Below are positions 1 through 12,496 of a stretch of 64,000 nt of DNA, one piece after another. The position numbers were made by a program, and so were the translations under genes. The notes beneath the pieces were generated by a model, which was not told the origin of the DNA, ran no database searches, and saw nothing but the letters and a program-made list of their open reading frames with translations. Each line of letters opens with the position of its first letter. The first letter of the stretch is position 1. This DNA is from Zychaea mexicana (Eukaryota; Mucoromycota; Mucoromycetes; Mucorales; Lichtheimiaceae): the NCBI RefSeq assembly GCF_025766255.1, contig NW_026516666.1:248001-312000 (forward strand). The letters run 5' to 3'.

Positions 1-201
1 CATCCCTGAGGTCAGTTTCCATATTCTCGATATGATCATCTGCTGTCACCAGCTGAGCATTCACCCATTTGGTGAGTGTACGCTTTTGGATCTCTTGATA
101 ATCGATGCTGAGGTTCCTGCTGGTTTCGGCATCGTCAGGGTACTCGTGGCTATTGTGGTTGTTGTTGCTGTTGCTACTGGTGGTAATACTACTACTGCCG
201 C

Positions 202-232
<31 letters not shown>

Positions 233-472
233 ACTGTGTTGACGACCATGGCGGCGAGTTGTGGATATGCTGTTGGTCAATTTCATGGACGTCGATGTCT
301 CGCGTAAAAATAACGATCGATTCGATCCAGAGCGATGCATGCCGCCAGTGATGGAGGTGGTCGTCGAATAGGCAGTGGTGCTGGTTCGAGTTGTGGAGGT
401 CGATGGCGAATTGACATGGTTGGGCAACGGGGACGGCGATGTAATATTACTATTGCTATTATTGCTGCTCAT
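1..472 (-). CDS. N-terminus of CH-domain actin-binding protein (alpha-actinin/spectrin type), partial
   Basis: Reading the minus strand from the ATG at 472-470 gives an open frame of 157 codons that leaves the window at base 1. Residues 1-120 are low complexity, rich in Ser, Asn and Thr, with a run of nine Asn encoded by the AAC repeat at 203-232. From about residue 121 the sequence reads YQEIQKRTLTKWVNAQL and then HIENMETDLRD. This is the beginning of a type-1 calponin-homology domain as in alpha-actinin, spectrin and filamin, where an xIxxLxxDLRDG-like segment follows the WxN helix. The product would bind F-actin in the cortex or contractile ring. The rest of the actin-binding domain and any spectrin or EF-hand repeats lie outside the window, so the exact family member cannot be fixed. 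The Asn-rich leader is unusually long for alpha-actinin. Confidence 0.8.
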
Positions 473-836
473 TGTAGGGCGTTGTGTGTAATATACTATG
501 ATCCCAATGTAAGGGTAGTGGTGGTAGTGGTAATGTATATATCTTCTATTTTATCAAGCTGTTTCTTGCTGCGTTTGCTGCTGCTTGTTGCTGCTGCCGC
601 TGCTTCTGCTGCCACACCAAACACACAATTGCCGATCGACGAAGGAAAAAAAATGAAGAGAGAGAGAGAGAAAGAGAAAGAGGGAGGGGAAAAAGAGCAC
701 CACCTGAGCGCTTTCCTTTTTTTCCTTTTGCCGCACAGGAACAAAGAAGAGGTGAAGGCAAAAGAGAGGAAAAGAATATGTGCGGGTGCTACGTCTCTTA
801 TTTTTGAGGGGGGGAAAGACAGCGAGTGATGAAAAA

Positions 837-868
<32 letters not shown>

Positions 869-1110
869 CGTGGGGCCTTGGCGGTTTGGTTGGCGCGTAT
901 GCAAGGAAGTGATCACAAGAAATAGAAAGTCAAAATTCAAGTCGAGAAAAGCAAGATGGCATATGTGGGATGTAGCGAAAAATAGAAGCGACACAGAGAG
1001 AGAGTGAGAGAGAGGAGAGTTTCCTTATTCTTTAACCCGCGTGCTGCGTGCTGCGTGTATAGTGGTAGAAGCTATGCCCGCTGTGCTAACCGCTGATGAC
1101 ACTTCCTTTT
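473..1110 (-). promoter_or_regulatory. Probable promoter/5' leader of the CH-domain gene
   Basis: No gene is recognised here. On the minus strand the stretch is pyrimidine rich, with CT tracts at 658-690, 842-868 and 995-1018 and CTG/CAG-rich sequence at 565-615. Polypyrimidine leaders of this kind also precede other genes in the window, for example upstream of 36292 and 52399. The short frames here are products of the simple repeats. The role as promoter or leader is inferred from position only. Confidence 0.35.
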
Positions 1111-4100
1111 GACATTCTCCTTTATTAAGGAGGGATTGTCCAGCGTCGTCGTCTTGATTCGTCTGACCACTGTCCATCTTATTTATCCATCACAGCTCGC
1201 TGGCACCACTATAATTATAGCTATTGCACCCTTGTTCCAATTAGAATGTTTGGCGAACAAGTTTGTTACAACAACAGCCAAACAGGTACCGTCCAAACAT
1301 ATACAGAATGTGAAACCCTTTCTGGGGCTCATGATACATAATCGCTCTATCAAAGTTATCTGCTGTGTTCGCCCTGTTATTTACTTTACTGGGACGTGCA
1401 TGTAAACATAGTTTGCATGTAAATGTCAAAGGCTTATTTATACAAGTACAACGATATCTTCTGTATGTGGTCCTTGTTCCCGCTACTACGTATGACAGCA
1501 AATGAACAAGTTCTCTCGGGAAAACACTCACTTTTGTTACATTTGAAAATGATCCAAATTATTCAGTGGGAAGGACTCGGTTGAGTTTGCAGTTGCGGGA
1601 GGAGCAAGACGGACTTTTCAAATTACACAAAACAACACTTACTAGGCCTACTGAATGTGGAGCCATGCTGCATGAACTTTTACTTGCCTGCATAAAACAA
1701 ACCCCATTACATTTTTCTCTTGATGATAGAGAAAATGTTTTCTGGGCAAGGTGTTAGTGATCATCGTGTACTCGGAAAAAAAGTTCTGTGTAACTTGATC
1801 CATGTTGTGTGTGGGCTCACGGTCCATCTCTTTGAGTATAATCGTCCCCTTTCCTTTCAGTGACACCAAAACCACGCCCTGTTACTATAAATGTCGTGGT
1901 CGGTTTTTTTAGGTTTCCTCGTTTGTGTGTCACAGCGAGCGCGAATGAATGGTTTTTTCTCATCATATGATATCCATACACTGTTAAGGATCTACATCAT
2001 AATGATAAGCTTGGCTTCTACTCTATTTGGCCGTATTGTAAGGTCCCAAATACTTGGTTTCGAGGACGACTCGTTGTCAACGTTCGGGGCTGAAAAGAAG
2101 ATGTGACCTGTTGCTCGGTCGGGGTGCATAGCACCACATGTAATGCTATCCTTGAAACTAACGATAACAAGCGCTCTCATTCTTTACATAGTTTGTTCTG
2201 TTTTCAAAGGATATCGTTTCATTCGCTATATTTATGCTGATAGAAGTGTGCACACCAACCCTTCGTCAATTAAAATTAAACCTTAACTCCTCCTGTAAAT
2301 TTGGAAAGTACCCGGGCACCAGGGAATTCAGTTAATAGTGCCAGAAATCAAGGTGACATGTATGATGTATAGTGGTTTTACCACCTGGACGGTTTTTCTA
2401 GACAATGATCATTTGCGTGTGACCTTCTTCTCCCCTGTGAGATCAAACAACTAGTGTATGTACACATAACAACCTTTCTATTAGAGCAAATCCCATCAAG
2501 TAATATTTTACAAAACCTATGTAGTAATTAAGATACATGAGTACTAGTGGATGGTTGGGAGATGAAAGCTAGTGTTGTTAACAGGCATAATGATAGCCTA
2601 ACGAGCATCCTGATTATACTTATTTTTTAAAGCGAGCATCCAAAAATTAGAGTCCTCATTATGGATAATAAGACACGGATAATGAAGATCATCCTTCCTG
2701 TCCTTCAGGTTGATCACCAAATTTAGTGTATACAGCACTGGATACCATTTTGACGATTTGTTTATTTGTCGCTGTCAAAGATCACTGATGGTGCCCGTGT
2801 TTCTACCGCTGACTTGATAGGTTGATAATCTATTGCAATTGCTCTTTGTCACTGAAATCTTGCTAGAAAGTGAATGCTTTGGCCAAAACTGACATGCGTA
2901 ACCATCCAATGCCGATGTGGCTGTACTTGATGCCCTGTACTTGACAAGCGGTAGATCACATATTGCAAAAACTGTCACCGGGGCAAGCGCCTTGTAGCTG
3001 CAAAACACCCTATCTGTTGCTCTGTATAAGTAGTGGGTAAAATTGTGTAAAGCCATTGCTTGTTCAAATTCGTTGATATACATTGTGAGGATGGTAAATT
3101 GCTGCCTTTGCTTCAACATAACCTAATAATGTTGAATTAATATATGCCGGATGTACCGCATGAATGTTAAAGTGCTGACCGCCAATCTTCAAATCGTGTG
3201 CTTACACAGACGTCTCTCCGGAATCATCGCAGAAGCTAGCAAAGGGTTCGGTATTCAAGGTTGGCATGTTTAAAAACATGATTTGAGATGGATATCGGCT
3301 CACTTTAAGCCTCACACACTAGCAGCGAAAAATATTATTACTGTATGGTCCTAAGCTCCCTACTAAAGCAGTTTTGATACCGCATAGTGCCAGACGAACA
3401 ACGTATCTTATCGAATTATTCCATCACATAAGTCCCTTGTAGTTGGTGGTGGCGGCAACGTGGGTACGAAGCTGCGAAGGTCAGACACGGCACTTTTATT
3501 TGTGATTGTAGCCTTCTTATCTTATGCCATGACCCGGTTGTTTACCGACCGTGTTGCATCCATCGTGCTTTGTTCTTTGTGCAGCTGGGCGACATACCTT
3601 ACCTTTTGACCGTTTTATGTAAGAATTAACCCTATTTACTGTGATGTCGTCGTTGTTGACAGACTTGTGCGAGAAATGTAAGTCCATCAGTTTGCAGTTT
3701 GGTCTAGTATTTACGTGATCTAGAAGGTTGCTTAGTCATAAGGACGGATACTGTGAATTTGAATCGCATACGGGAGAGTTATTATTGATAATTATGGCGG
3801 ACGAAAACTTGTTTGAAATACAAATAATGACACCGATTACCAGCTTACATTATGTCTACTGCAAAATAGTTTATCAGGGTATCGGAAATTGAGCTAATGA
3901 GTATAAGCGAATAAAGCTATGTTTCTGAAAAATTTAATGTTATGTGTTCCAACCACCTGTTTTGTTTTAGAAACGCACCTGTCATTTGCAAATTGCTTTT
4001 GATCTTCATGGCACTTTTGATTCGCAGCAGGAGCACCCAACTTTGTAAGAAGTAAGGCACTGTATAATTGTTAGAGTTATAGCATGCTTAATGATGTCCT

Positions 4101-7100
4101 ACAGGCCCTCCCTCGATGTGCTGTGCACGCATGTGTGCTTAGGGGGGAAAGGAAGGGTACAACAGCTCCGTAATAACCTTTTTTTACTTACCGTAGAGCA
4201 GCTGGCCATGTTCCATGAAATTTGTAAGTAGAAAAGGAACCGTTGTCAACATTTCGAAAAGACATCTAAAACAGAGTAACACCGACAATGGCCGCCCGGT
4301 CAAATAGATGCTGGTGGTGCTGCTGTTGCTGGATTACATCAGCAGTGGTGGGAGTGAGTAGTTTCGGTGTTGGTGGTGCTGTTGAATACGCTTTGTTAAA
4401 CGAACGTTCTTTGTCGGATCCTGCTGCTACTGCTGTGGCTGTTGCTACTGTTGCTGTTGTTGTTGTTGCTGTAGTTACTACCGACGGTGATATGGGCGTA
4501 GTAAGGAATAGATACGCATTATGAATGCCACGCGCAGTTGCTGTTCTCGCTGCAGAAAGGCGCTGCTGTTGTTGTTTTTCTTGCTGCTGTTCGTTCTCGT
4601 TCTCGTTGTCGTCGTTGTCTGTGAAAATACGCAAACTTTGGCTTGCAAGGGGAAAGAAAAAGACGAACTGTGTTTCTCACATGTGACGAAAAACTAACGG
4701 AGTGGTCGTCGTTGTCGTTGTCGTCGTCTTGGACAGGCGCTTGTTCCGTGGCTGTAGTCGTCTGTGTCGTCGGTGCCGTTGTCATGTAACGCTCGTTGAG
4801 ATGACTAGATTCAATTTGGCCAGAAGGATCAATTAGAAAGGCGTGAAATAGGAGCTATTAGGAGCGTTTAAAGTAAAATAAAATCAAAAGAGGACGGAGA
4901 GGACTATGGTAAACGGAAGCGGTGGTAGTAAGGTATGGTTGTGGCAGTGGTTTGCAAAAGTATAAAACTGAGCGAAAGCACAGACTAATTTTTTTTGGTT
5001 ACCCTATGCTTTCCTTATATATCAGAAATGCTTGTGTACCTCTTTTCGTCACAAAAGGGATCACCTCGCACTCTATATGATATAGTCTCTGTGACAGAAG
5101 AGAGAAAAAAAAATGAAGTGAGAATATTCTTTCTTCCGTTGTTGAATAGAAAGACCATCGTCGCCTCCTCCCCTCTCCCTTTATGACCAAAAAAAAGCAG
5201 TCTGTATGCTGTATGTATGTGCATACGCGCGTTCCTGTTAATGTCGGGCAGTGCCCGGTACTTAAATTTCATTGGCCCAACGTGCTGCTGCAACTATACT
5301 CGAACCGCTTTGAGAGTTATACTACGCAGAAGACTTATTGGAGTCAAGTTTACTGACAAAGGTCACTATCTATGGTAAGCGGGAACATTATCATCTTCCA
5401 CATGCTATGATATATACGGGATCAAGAACATCTTGAAATATAGCGATTCCCGGAAAGTGTTCCTCATATCTTCTGGGCAAATTCTAACTACAGTACTTTG
5501 TCTGTTTAAACTCTATATGTAACAAACTCATGAGCAGTTGTTCAGTAAATGAACCCAGTGTCTTAAGCTTGATGCTTACCAAACGAACAACAATACAATA
5601 GCAAGCTCAAAACGCCAGAGAAAAGGCAAGCCTGATACAAGACGCTGGAGTGCTACTGTGTGCTGTCAACCAAGATATAAACATCACCCTAGTAAGCTTC
5701 TTGGATCCCAACTCCGCTCAATGGATTGGATAGCATTGTAATACCCTGCAGATGCGGTAACGAATAAACAACAGCATTCAGGATGTCTAGATTATATAAC
5801 TAAAGTCATCCTGGCAATAGCAACATAGAGAGCAAAAGCTAGTTCAGTCTTCCTTACTCTCAAAGAAAGAAAAAAAGAGATGCAAACGAATTATTGAAAA
5901 GTAATATGCAAAAGGCAACCATGACTGAATCAACCCACACTTGTGACAAGCATTTACTGACGTGAGTCAGCAGGAAGCAAAGGTAGTCTAGAAACGAGGA
6001 GCTCAGGAAGGGCGCAACACAGATCTTTCTTCTTTGGATAGTGACAAGTGATGCGTGTGTCAAACCTCGAACGTTCCAACAGCTTTCCCTTGAAACGAAA
6101 ACTCCGTAGAGTGAAAGCGCATTGTTACGCAACGATTTGGCCAATTTACTTGGTACTCAAAGTGCACAAAGGAATGGCGGGTGAACAAGGTGATCAATGG
6201 AGCAACGAGTTACGCGCAAAAGGGTCAAAAGATGTACAGTAGGAAGTCATCGTTTATGGTGTTATTCTTCTGATCGTCCCAATGGATCTTGAAAGCTGCT
6301 AAAAAAACGTAGAACCCGCACAAAAACAAACGAACCGATTAACTTTATCAGCAGCAATGAAAATCAATGAAGGGTGAGTCAGTTTCACTAGCGGCAGCGT
6401 ATACTTACCATGAGCGGACAGCTTATCTGCGGCAGCACATACATACTTGGATAGAGTATGAATTCGGAATGGATGGAGGGAGGTTACACGGCGTAGTTCA
6501 GAGAACTGTTGGCGGATGGCGAAAATTATAAAGCAACAGTAGACAAACACGCTTCACAATAAAAGATAACGATCTTTGATACACTGCAGCGTTGAAGTCA
6601 AGTGTGTGTTGTATCTATTCCCGCACACAGCACATGCAGTCAAAAGATACTAGCAAAATGGAATCGTCTGTAGACTACGCTTTATACTGTTTATCTTGTT
6701 GGGTGAAATGGAAACTGGCTGCTGGGAGGATCGTGTCCTTGATATTTACTAAGCAACTGATGCCGTAGAATCTGTTAAGTTGTTTACCTTGTCAATCACT
6801 CCTGTATTGCCATTTGATTGCTCACAGAAAAGCATTTCTTCCGTGAATCTACATGCTCATTCACATTCGTGTCTTTGTTTTCGCTTGACACGGTGCCGTG
6901 CACGGCCCACTCACAACCAAGCGGCGACAGCATCGGAGGTACAGCTGCCATAGTGAGAGACACGTACCATTACCGCCGAAGCACGCTTGTCTACTTGACC
7001 ATCAGGTACCACTCCTCCTTTCATTTCCTCTGGTGCTGTATCTTTTGTTATGCCATAGTAGGCAACCCACAAGTTGATACGCAACCCGTTATCTGGGCCA

Positions 7101-8557
7101 ATGAGAATTCACGGGGATTTGAAGTCCCGAACGAGAAAAATGTCTATATAAAGCGAGCAATTTCGCCTTTCTTTTTTCTCTTCTCTTCAGTTCGTTTTGG
7201 TACAGCTTTGGTCTGTAGTACAGATGCACTGCTCTGTGCCATGATCGGGTCATTGCTTGTGCTGGCTATTGTCATAATTCTTCTGATGATCGGCAGATTC
7301 AGTGGTCCGCGCCCTGAAGAAAATTTTGCAATATATACCAGTGGGAATGTGGTCATATACTCCGGCAGCCGATCGTGAACCTTCGGGTGCATGTGATGCC
7401 AACGGTATATGTTGGGATAATTGAAACGAACTTTTTTTTTATTATTTATTACACACAAATAAGAAAATGATAAACAAAATAAAAATATATTTTTCTTTTT
7501 CGCACTTTCCGCATAAACGTTTTACCGCTTTTGCTTCGCCTTTTTTTTATGTGCACGACAAGTTCCTTTTTCTTTTTTCGCGAACAAAAAGCTAATTACT
7601 CCCCTCTCCATCCATTCACAGCTCCGTGCTAAACCAAAGCGGGGAACAATGACAGTGGCTCAGTAACACGATCACAACGCGCTTTATCACGCTTTGGCAC
7701 TCTTTTTCACCTTCTGTGTTCGCCTAAATTGCCAAAGTAACTGTCAAGAAAAAAATTGTTATCGAGGACCTCTTTATTTTATAAGAGACAACGCCAGAGC
7801 ATACGCCAGCAGACATGTATAATTGCCAGATCTGTAAATTGGAATGTTTTTTTTTCAGCTGTTCGTCTCTCTCACTCTTCCTGCACGTAGCTTATCACAA
7901 CACAATTTTCTTATCATTTTGGGTTTCACCTGGATCGAAAAAGCTTGCACTGATCTTCCGATATGCCTGCTTTTAAAGCGTGATTCTTGTAACAGCTCTT
8001 TCCCTCCCCTTACACCTTCACTTCTCTCTTCCTTTTCTTATTTAACTTTACTTCGTTACATATTTTCAAGGTATGCGTTACCTATTTGAAAGTGATGATC
8101 GCTCACCAAAGATATCAGGGGGACCTGTTGAAGATATGATATATTTGCTCTACCAAAACATGCACGCACCCACACACACAGGGATGCTGTGTTTTCCAGG
8201 CCAAGCGATTCGTTACGCATATATGTCTTTTGCGGCTCGCAAACAATAAACCCGAGTGTTCATGAAGCCTTTTGCTTCGTATCGAGAAGTCGATGGTTTT
8301 AGAAAGAGCCTGTTCTAATGTGTATCTGCGTATCGCTATGATAGCATAGATTTAATGAAGTTACTGGTGGTTACAATAGATCAATCTTCAGGGTCCCCCT
8401 TTTCCAAATAAAATTCAGGTGAGCTACCTGGTTCGACTTGCTTTTCCTTTGTCGGACATATTATTTCACGAGTCCGGATTATGTTATACAGGATTTGTTC
8501 GATTAAAAGCCTCGTGCCAAATTTCTTTTCGCGCGTCCCCTTTCACATACACGTAAT
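1111..8557. other. Long intergenic region without recognisable genes
   Basis: Apart from one weak candidate at 4290-4785, I see no coding exon, RNA gene or complete mobile element. The sequence is moderately AT rich. Homopolymer T/A runs are concentrated at 7430-7560 and 7840-7860, and there is a short CA run near 8170. Open frames are short and encode compositions that resemble no family I know. Old, unrecognisable transposon relics cannot be excluded by eye. Confidence 0.5.
4290..4785 (-). other. Possible exon pair of an unidentified low-complexity protein
   Basis: On the minus strand an ATG at 4785 opens a Thr-rich then Asp/Asn-rich frame (MTTAPTTQTTTATEQAPVQ, then DDDNDNDD). It reaches a plausible donor GTGAGA near 4680, with an acceptor TTTCACAG near 4620. 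The downstream sequence encodes Gln- and Thr/Ala-rich low-complexity frames. I could not find a phase-consistent continuation that both keeps the polyglutamine frame and avoids a stop. This may be repeat-rich leader DNA rather than a gene. Confidence 0.15.
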
Positions 8558-10330
8558 ATGACTGATTTGATCTCGATTTTGCCTCCCGAATCATTCAGTA
8601 CATCTTCTCGTTTATCGGACAGCGGGCTGTGTCGAATGTGTGAATGTATGTCGCCGCTGTATTCGCGATCCCCACTTACCAGACAGCCCTGTGGACACTG
8701 GTGGGAATCTCGCCTGATGCATGGAACAAAAGGAGCGACGCGATGCTTCAATGTTTGGGACAACAAGTCGAATCAGTATACATCAAATCTCAAGCCACGT
8801 ATAAAGTACTGGAACGACTTGCTTGGCGAAGATACAGCATTCGCTTCCTTGGTGAAGTAAAACGATACTCTTTTTTTTTGCGTTAAGAGGATCGCGTATT
8901 CGGTAGTACTTACTACTGCTTATGCGCAAAAGATATACTAAAGCTTTTTCTTTGTTTTCAATAAAAAAAAATAAGACATCAGCAACCATGTGCATAGCAA
9001 ACAATTACAACCTATTTTCGACAGTAGCACGTTACTGCCAGGATTCATCAGATATTTCTCGCATACGCTAACTGCTCTGACGATTTCATTTCACACTTGC
9101 GATATCTCGCTGCCAATGCTACTGGACTTCTTGCCGTCATTAACGCATCTTTCAGTGATGTTTGATGGCCGCACTAACTTATCAGACGCTACTCTTGAAC
9201 AAGTTGATGGCAGAAGCAGACACAAAAGGCCACCGATACACAACATTATCTTCTTAAGACTGGACGGTGTTCTCAGTTTTAAATACCGGATCCGTCCCTT
9301 ATTGCAGCGTTGCTCCCACATCAAGTACTTGATATTATCGCCTTACTCACGATTCAACAACGTATCTCCAACCAACATCTATACAGCTTATGAGCTGTGC
9401 CCTCTATTACGCTACATTATGTGGGAATGCAGCGAACCAGTCATAGCAGACAGATGGATTTCACTATCAAGAAGCACGAGTGCTTATATTAAGTAACTGA
9501 AAGGAAAGCATCGAATGATGGCGAGGAAGGCAGTATGGCTTATGAACTGCTATTCAACGGCAAGGGACACGAGAGGATCATGCCGATAGTAGTAAAATCG
9601 CAGCCGATACTAGAACATTTACGTATAGTCGCCTGTGGTCTTTCTGATATTCATTGCTGGGATGTCTTGGCACGCAACCAATTCACACAGCTGACAAGTT
9701 TGGGGTTGACGGACATCACTGGTATGTCAAGCGAAGATTGGTCCCAGATTTTGCTCATGCAGCAACAAAATGAGATCTTGGAAGTTGGAAATCGCGCTGG
9801 AATAACGCAGTATCTGAACAGCATTATCGCAACCATCGGTACGCTGCAACGGCTCCGTATACTTTCCTTGCGAAATTTCCTTCACATGTTCAGCGAGAAT
9901 CCTCTTTGCGATCTTACTCCGCTTCGACGTTTGCAACAGCTTGAAAAAATGCGTCTCACGAACATACCCATCGACAACCAAGGTCTAATGCAGTTGTGCG
10001 AACCATCACAGCACCCACTAGTCAGGAGATTAAGCTTGAACCCGCACATCACCGTACAGTAATAGTGTCGACGACTTTCTCACAGAGGCAGGATGGATTT
10101 GTGTGGGCACAACGACTTGAGGAAAATATAATACTGAATCTGGAACTGACATCCGTGAAAGGTGTTACTGATGCTGTCCTTGAGCATTTTGCACGAGTCG
10201 AAAGCTTGGTGCTATTGCGTGTTCACGGATCTATAGTCTCACCAATGTAGGCATCAATGCTTTTCGTATCATTGAAGGATCTAGTAAGAAGATTGTTGAA
10301 GTCGTGGGGTGTTCAGGAGACAGTTTGTAA
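8558..10330 (+). pseudogene. Broken F-box/leucine-rich-repeat gene
   Basis: The ATG at 8558 starts MTDLISILPPE, the opening of an F-box. The frame then shifts by one base and continues as IQYIFSFIGQRAVSNV, followed by a stop and further indels around the NVCRR motif. The frame resumes as TALWTLVGISPDAWNKRSD. A plausible intron (donor GTAAAA near 8857, acceptor CATAG at about 8998) leads to a 9000-9496 exon with LRR-like segments such as LPSLTHLSVMF and RPLLQRCSHIKYLIL. Another shift near 9496-9530 leads into 9535-10062 (TLQRLRILSLRNF, RLQQLEKMRLTNI). Two more frame changes reach a final LTNVGINAFRI segment ending near 10329. RPLLQRCSHIKYL aligns with NPILQRCPNLQYF of the intact gene at 30563-32724, so the two are paralogues. 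With at least four lesions, a functional protein is unlikely. The intact homologue is an SCF-type substrate receptor candidate. Confidence 0.8.
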
Positions 10331-10357
10331 GGCCCTTTAGGTAGTGATCTTGGTCGA

Positions 10358-10385
10358 TCTGCTGCCGCTGCTGCTGTTGCTGTAG
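10358..10385. repeat. Short CTG/GCT-rich microsatellite
   Basis: A run of GCTGCCGCTGCTGCTGTTGC-like trinucleotides lies between the F-box pseudogene and the 3' end of the potassium channel gene. On the minus strand it reads as a Gln/Ala-coding tract, but no exon can be assigned with confidence. Confidence 0.5.
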
Positions 10386-10581
10386 CACTTTTGGTGGTAC
10401 TAGCCAACAGCAGATGCTGAAGCGCGTGATGGCACGGATGATGGTTTTTGCGCACTAACGTTTGCTGATGGTGGCATAGCGTACGGTGCTATCGGTGCAG
10501 TCCCTATTGCTGATGTTACTTTCGCATCTCTCTTCGGAGGTGGTGGCAGAATCGCTTGGCGCGTCACTCGCAATGAGCGGA

Positions 10582-10925
10582 TCATTTGCCATACATAGAC
10601 ATGAATCTAAGCTGTTTACATACAAGAGAAAGGATCAGGCTATAGGAAGAATGAATATGATCGTTTGATAATATTAGTGCTCTTCCAACTTACCAGGTAT
10701 TTGATATCCTTGATCTCTTTTGGGCTTTCGAAAATGTATACACACAGACCGGTTGCCTTGATGATGTAATCGTTGCTTGGGTTCAGCAAGATTTCATGAT
10801 CTCCTCGGTCTGCAGCGTATGTTTTGATAACAAACAAAATGACCTGGCATTCTTTGAAACAAACCTGTGATGGTATATGCATGAATACGTGCTTTTTAAG
10901 CTGGTGACGGTTTTTTCTACTATCC

Positions 10926-10957
<32 letters not shown>

Positions 10958-12496
10958 AACAACCACATACCCAAGCAGCATGAGCAAATGCCACATTGAT
11001 CAGAAACTCTGGTGGTTTTGCAGTACAAATTTCATAACACGAGATATCGTCTGGAAATAGAATTGGAAGGCACAAATTAGTATCTAATTGCGCAAAAAAG
11101 CATATCGACGAAATTAAAAAAGAGTATATTACCATACTGAGCCTGCCATGGTTCGTCATAACGATTCATGGGTTGCCGCTGATGCAGCAGATTCGTCAAA
11201 AGAGTTGATGCACCACGACAACGACAGTTCATTGCTAGGAGATAATGCTTAAATTCCTGGACGCAGATAATTTCTTTGGCAACCTTTTGGTAGATGGCAG
11301 TCGTAGGCGATAAATTGTATGTGTATATGGGCACATTATGGCTCACAGTGTAGCAATAGAGTGACCAGAGACGGACTGTGTTGCGTTCATCTTCTTCTGC
11401 GGTATTTCGTGCATTTTGGTCTGCGAAGAACAAGGAAGATAAGTCAGAGAGAGATATTCAACATGTATCAGAGAGGGAATCTAGGAGAGTGAAGAGAGCT
11501 ACACAGTAGATAAAAACTGTAACGGTACCTGAAATTGTAAAGATGGCATTTGCATAACGCGCTCTCTACATCGATAAACATATAATGCCATAAGTTTCAT
11601 TTCTGTCGCAATGTTCGAAAGACCTAGAAAGATTATGTTAATACCGCTCTCTGCAGCGTTTTATCATTGAAAACGGAACCATGCAAAAACTGGACGGGGG
11701 GACCCCACATGGAGTTACGCTCCATTAATTTGAGATCTTCGGCCGGCTTATTGATATCGAGAAAAACAACATTCAGATGACTTTCCGCATTTTCCTACCA
11801 TTATCAAGGCCAGTTATTAGAGTTATATCATTCATCGTGATGCTGTATACCTTTCAGATGTTTTACCCTATTCAGAAAGCCATCAAGTATCTCGCTAACT
11901 TGATCAGGTCGGAAGGCGCCGATAATCAAAATAAACGGAAGTACACCGTGATTCACATGGCCTCCACCACCTGTTTGTTGTTAATTTTCATCAAACCAGT
12001 CAGTACACACATGTGTCATATTCTCTAATATACTAACCATTCCTTTGCCAAAACATCGGCAATCAAACTTGGCAGAACCGCCAACGAAGTAACTATAATG
12101 AGCATTACAACAATTCGAATGACTTCTGTTAGGGCAGTAATATCTGTAGAGATTGGTATAGCAGCCAAGATGAGTTCTCGTGACCTAGTAATTTCCTAAA
12201 TTTGATTTAGTGTTTTTCTACCTCCATAACCAAGTGTGGATAATGTCACCATGACAAAATAGCTATAATAGATTATCGTTGTTAGCATACACGTGTATCC
12301 TGCTTTCAATAGCAATCATTGTTAAAGATTATAAGAAACAGACTTACAGCGAGTCGATAATTGAGTAGTTGGTACTGGCAAACGCTGTTTCACAGTACTG
12401 GAATGCAGCCATACCATTATACAGCAGTTTAATAAGCATATATACTAAGTGGATCAGCTTGGAATTGAGCAAGTCAACAGGCTTGTGTGAAAAAGG
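10582..12496 (-). CDS. BK (Slo)-type calcium-activated K+ channel-like protein, pore plus RCK domain, 5'-truncated
   Basis: Exons on the minus strand: 12496-12348, 12262-12222, 12143-12038, 11970-11867, 11794-11645, 11565-11529, 11420-11133, 11050-10971, 10864-10694 and a tentative last exon 10611-10582. They encode S5 (KLIHLVYMLIKLLYNG), a pore helix and selectivity filter (NYSIIDSLYFVMVTLSTLGYGD), S6 (EVIRIVVMLIIVTSLAVLPSL), then an RCK/TrkA-N-like domain: LPFILIIGAFRPDQVSEILD, VQFLHGSVFNDKTLQ, YANAIFTISDQNAR, EEDERNTVRLWSLYCYT, ELLAMNCRCRG-like and FLINVAFAHAAW. This order is that of BK channels, which pass K+ on depolarisation and calcium. Oddities: no S1-S4 voltage sensor can be found before the neighbouring gene starts at 12897, an in-frame TAG sits just before the S5 exon, and the S6-RCK splice is out of phase by one base in my model. 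The second RCK domain is absent or short. The locus may be a decaying copy or a two-segment variant. A CT repeat lies in the intron at 10927-10950. Confidence 0.78.

Noticed and set aside
554..994. Overlapping minus-strand frames rich in Ser/Leu/Phe upstream of the CH-domain gene
   Set aside because: They arise from the CT microsatellites and homopolymers of the leader, with no conserved sequence.
6818..7378. 186-codon plus-strand frame with a hydrophobic segment
   Set aside because: It begins at a TTG rather than ATG, has no recognised domain, and lies in AT-rich intergenic DNA. A frame of this length is expected occasionally by chance.
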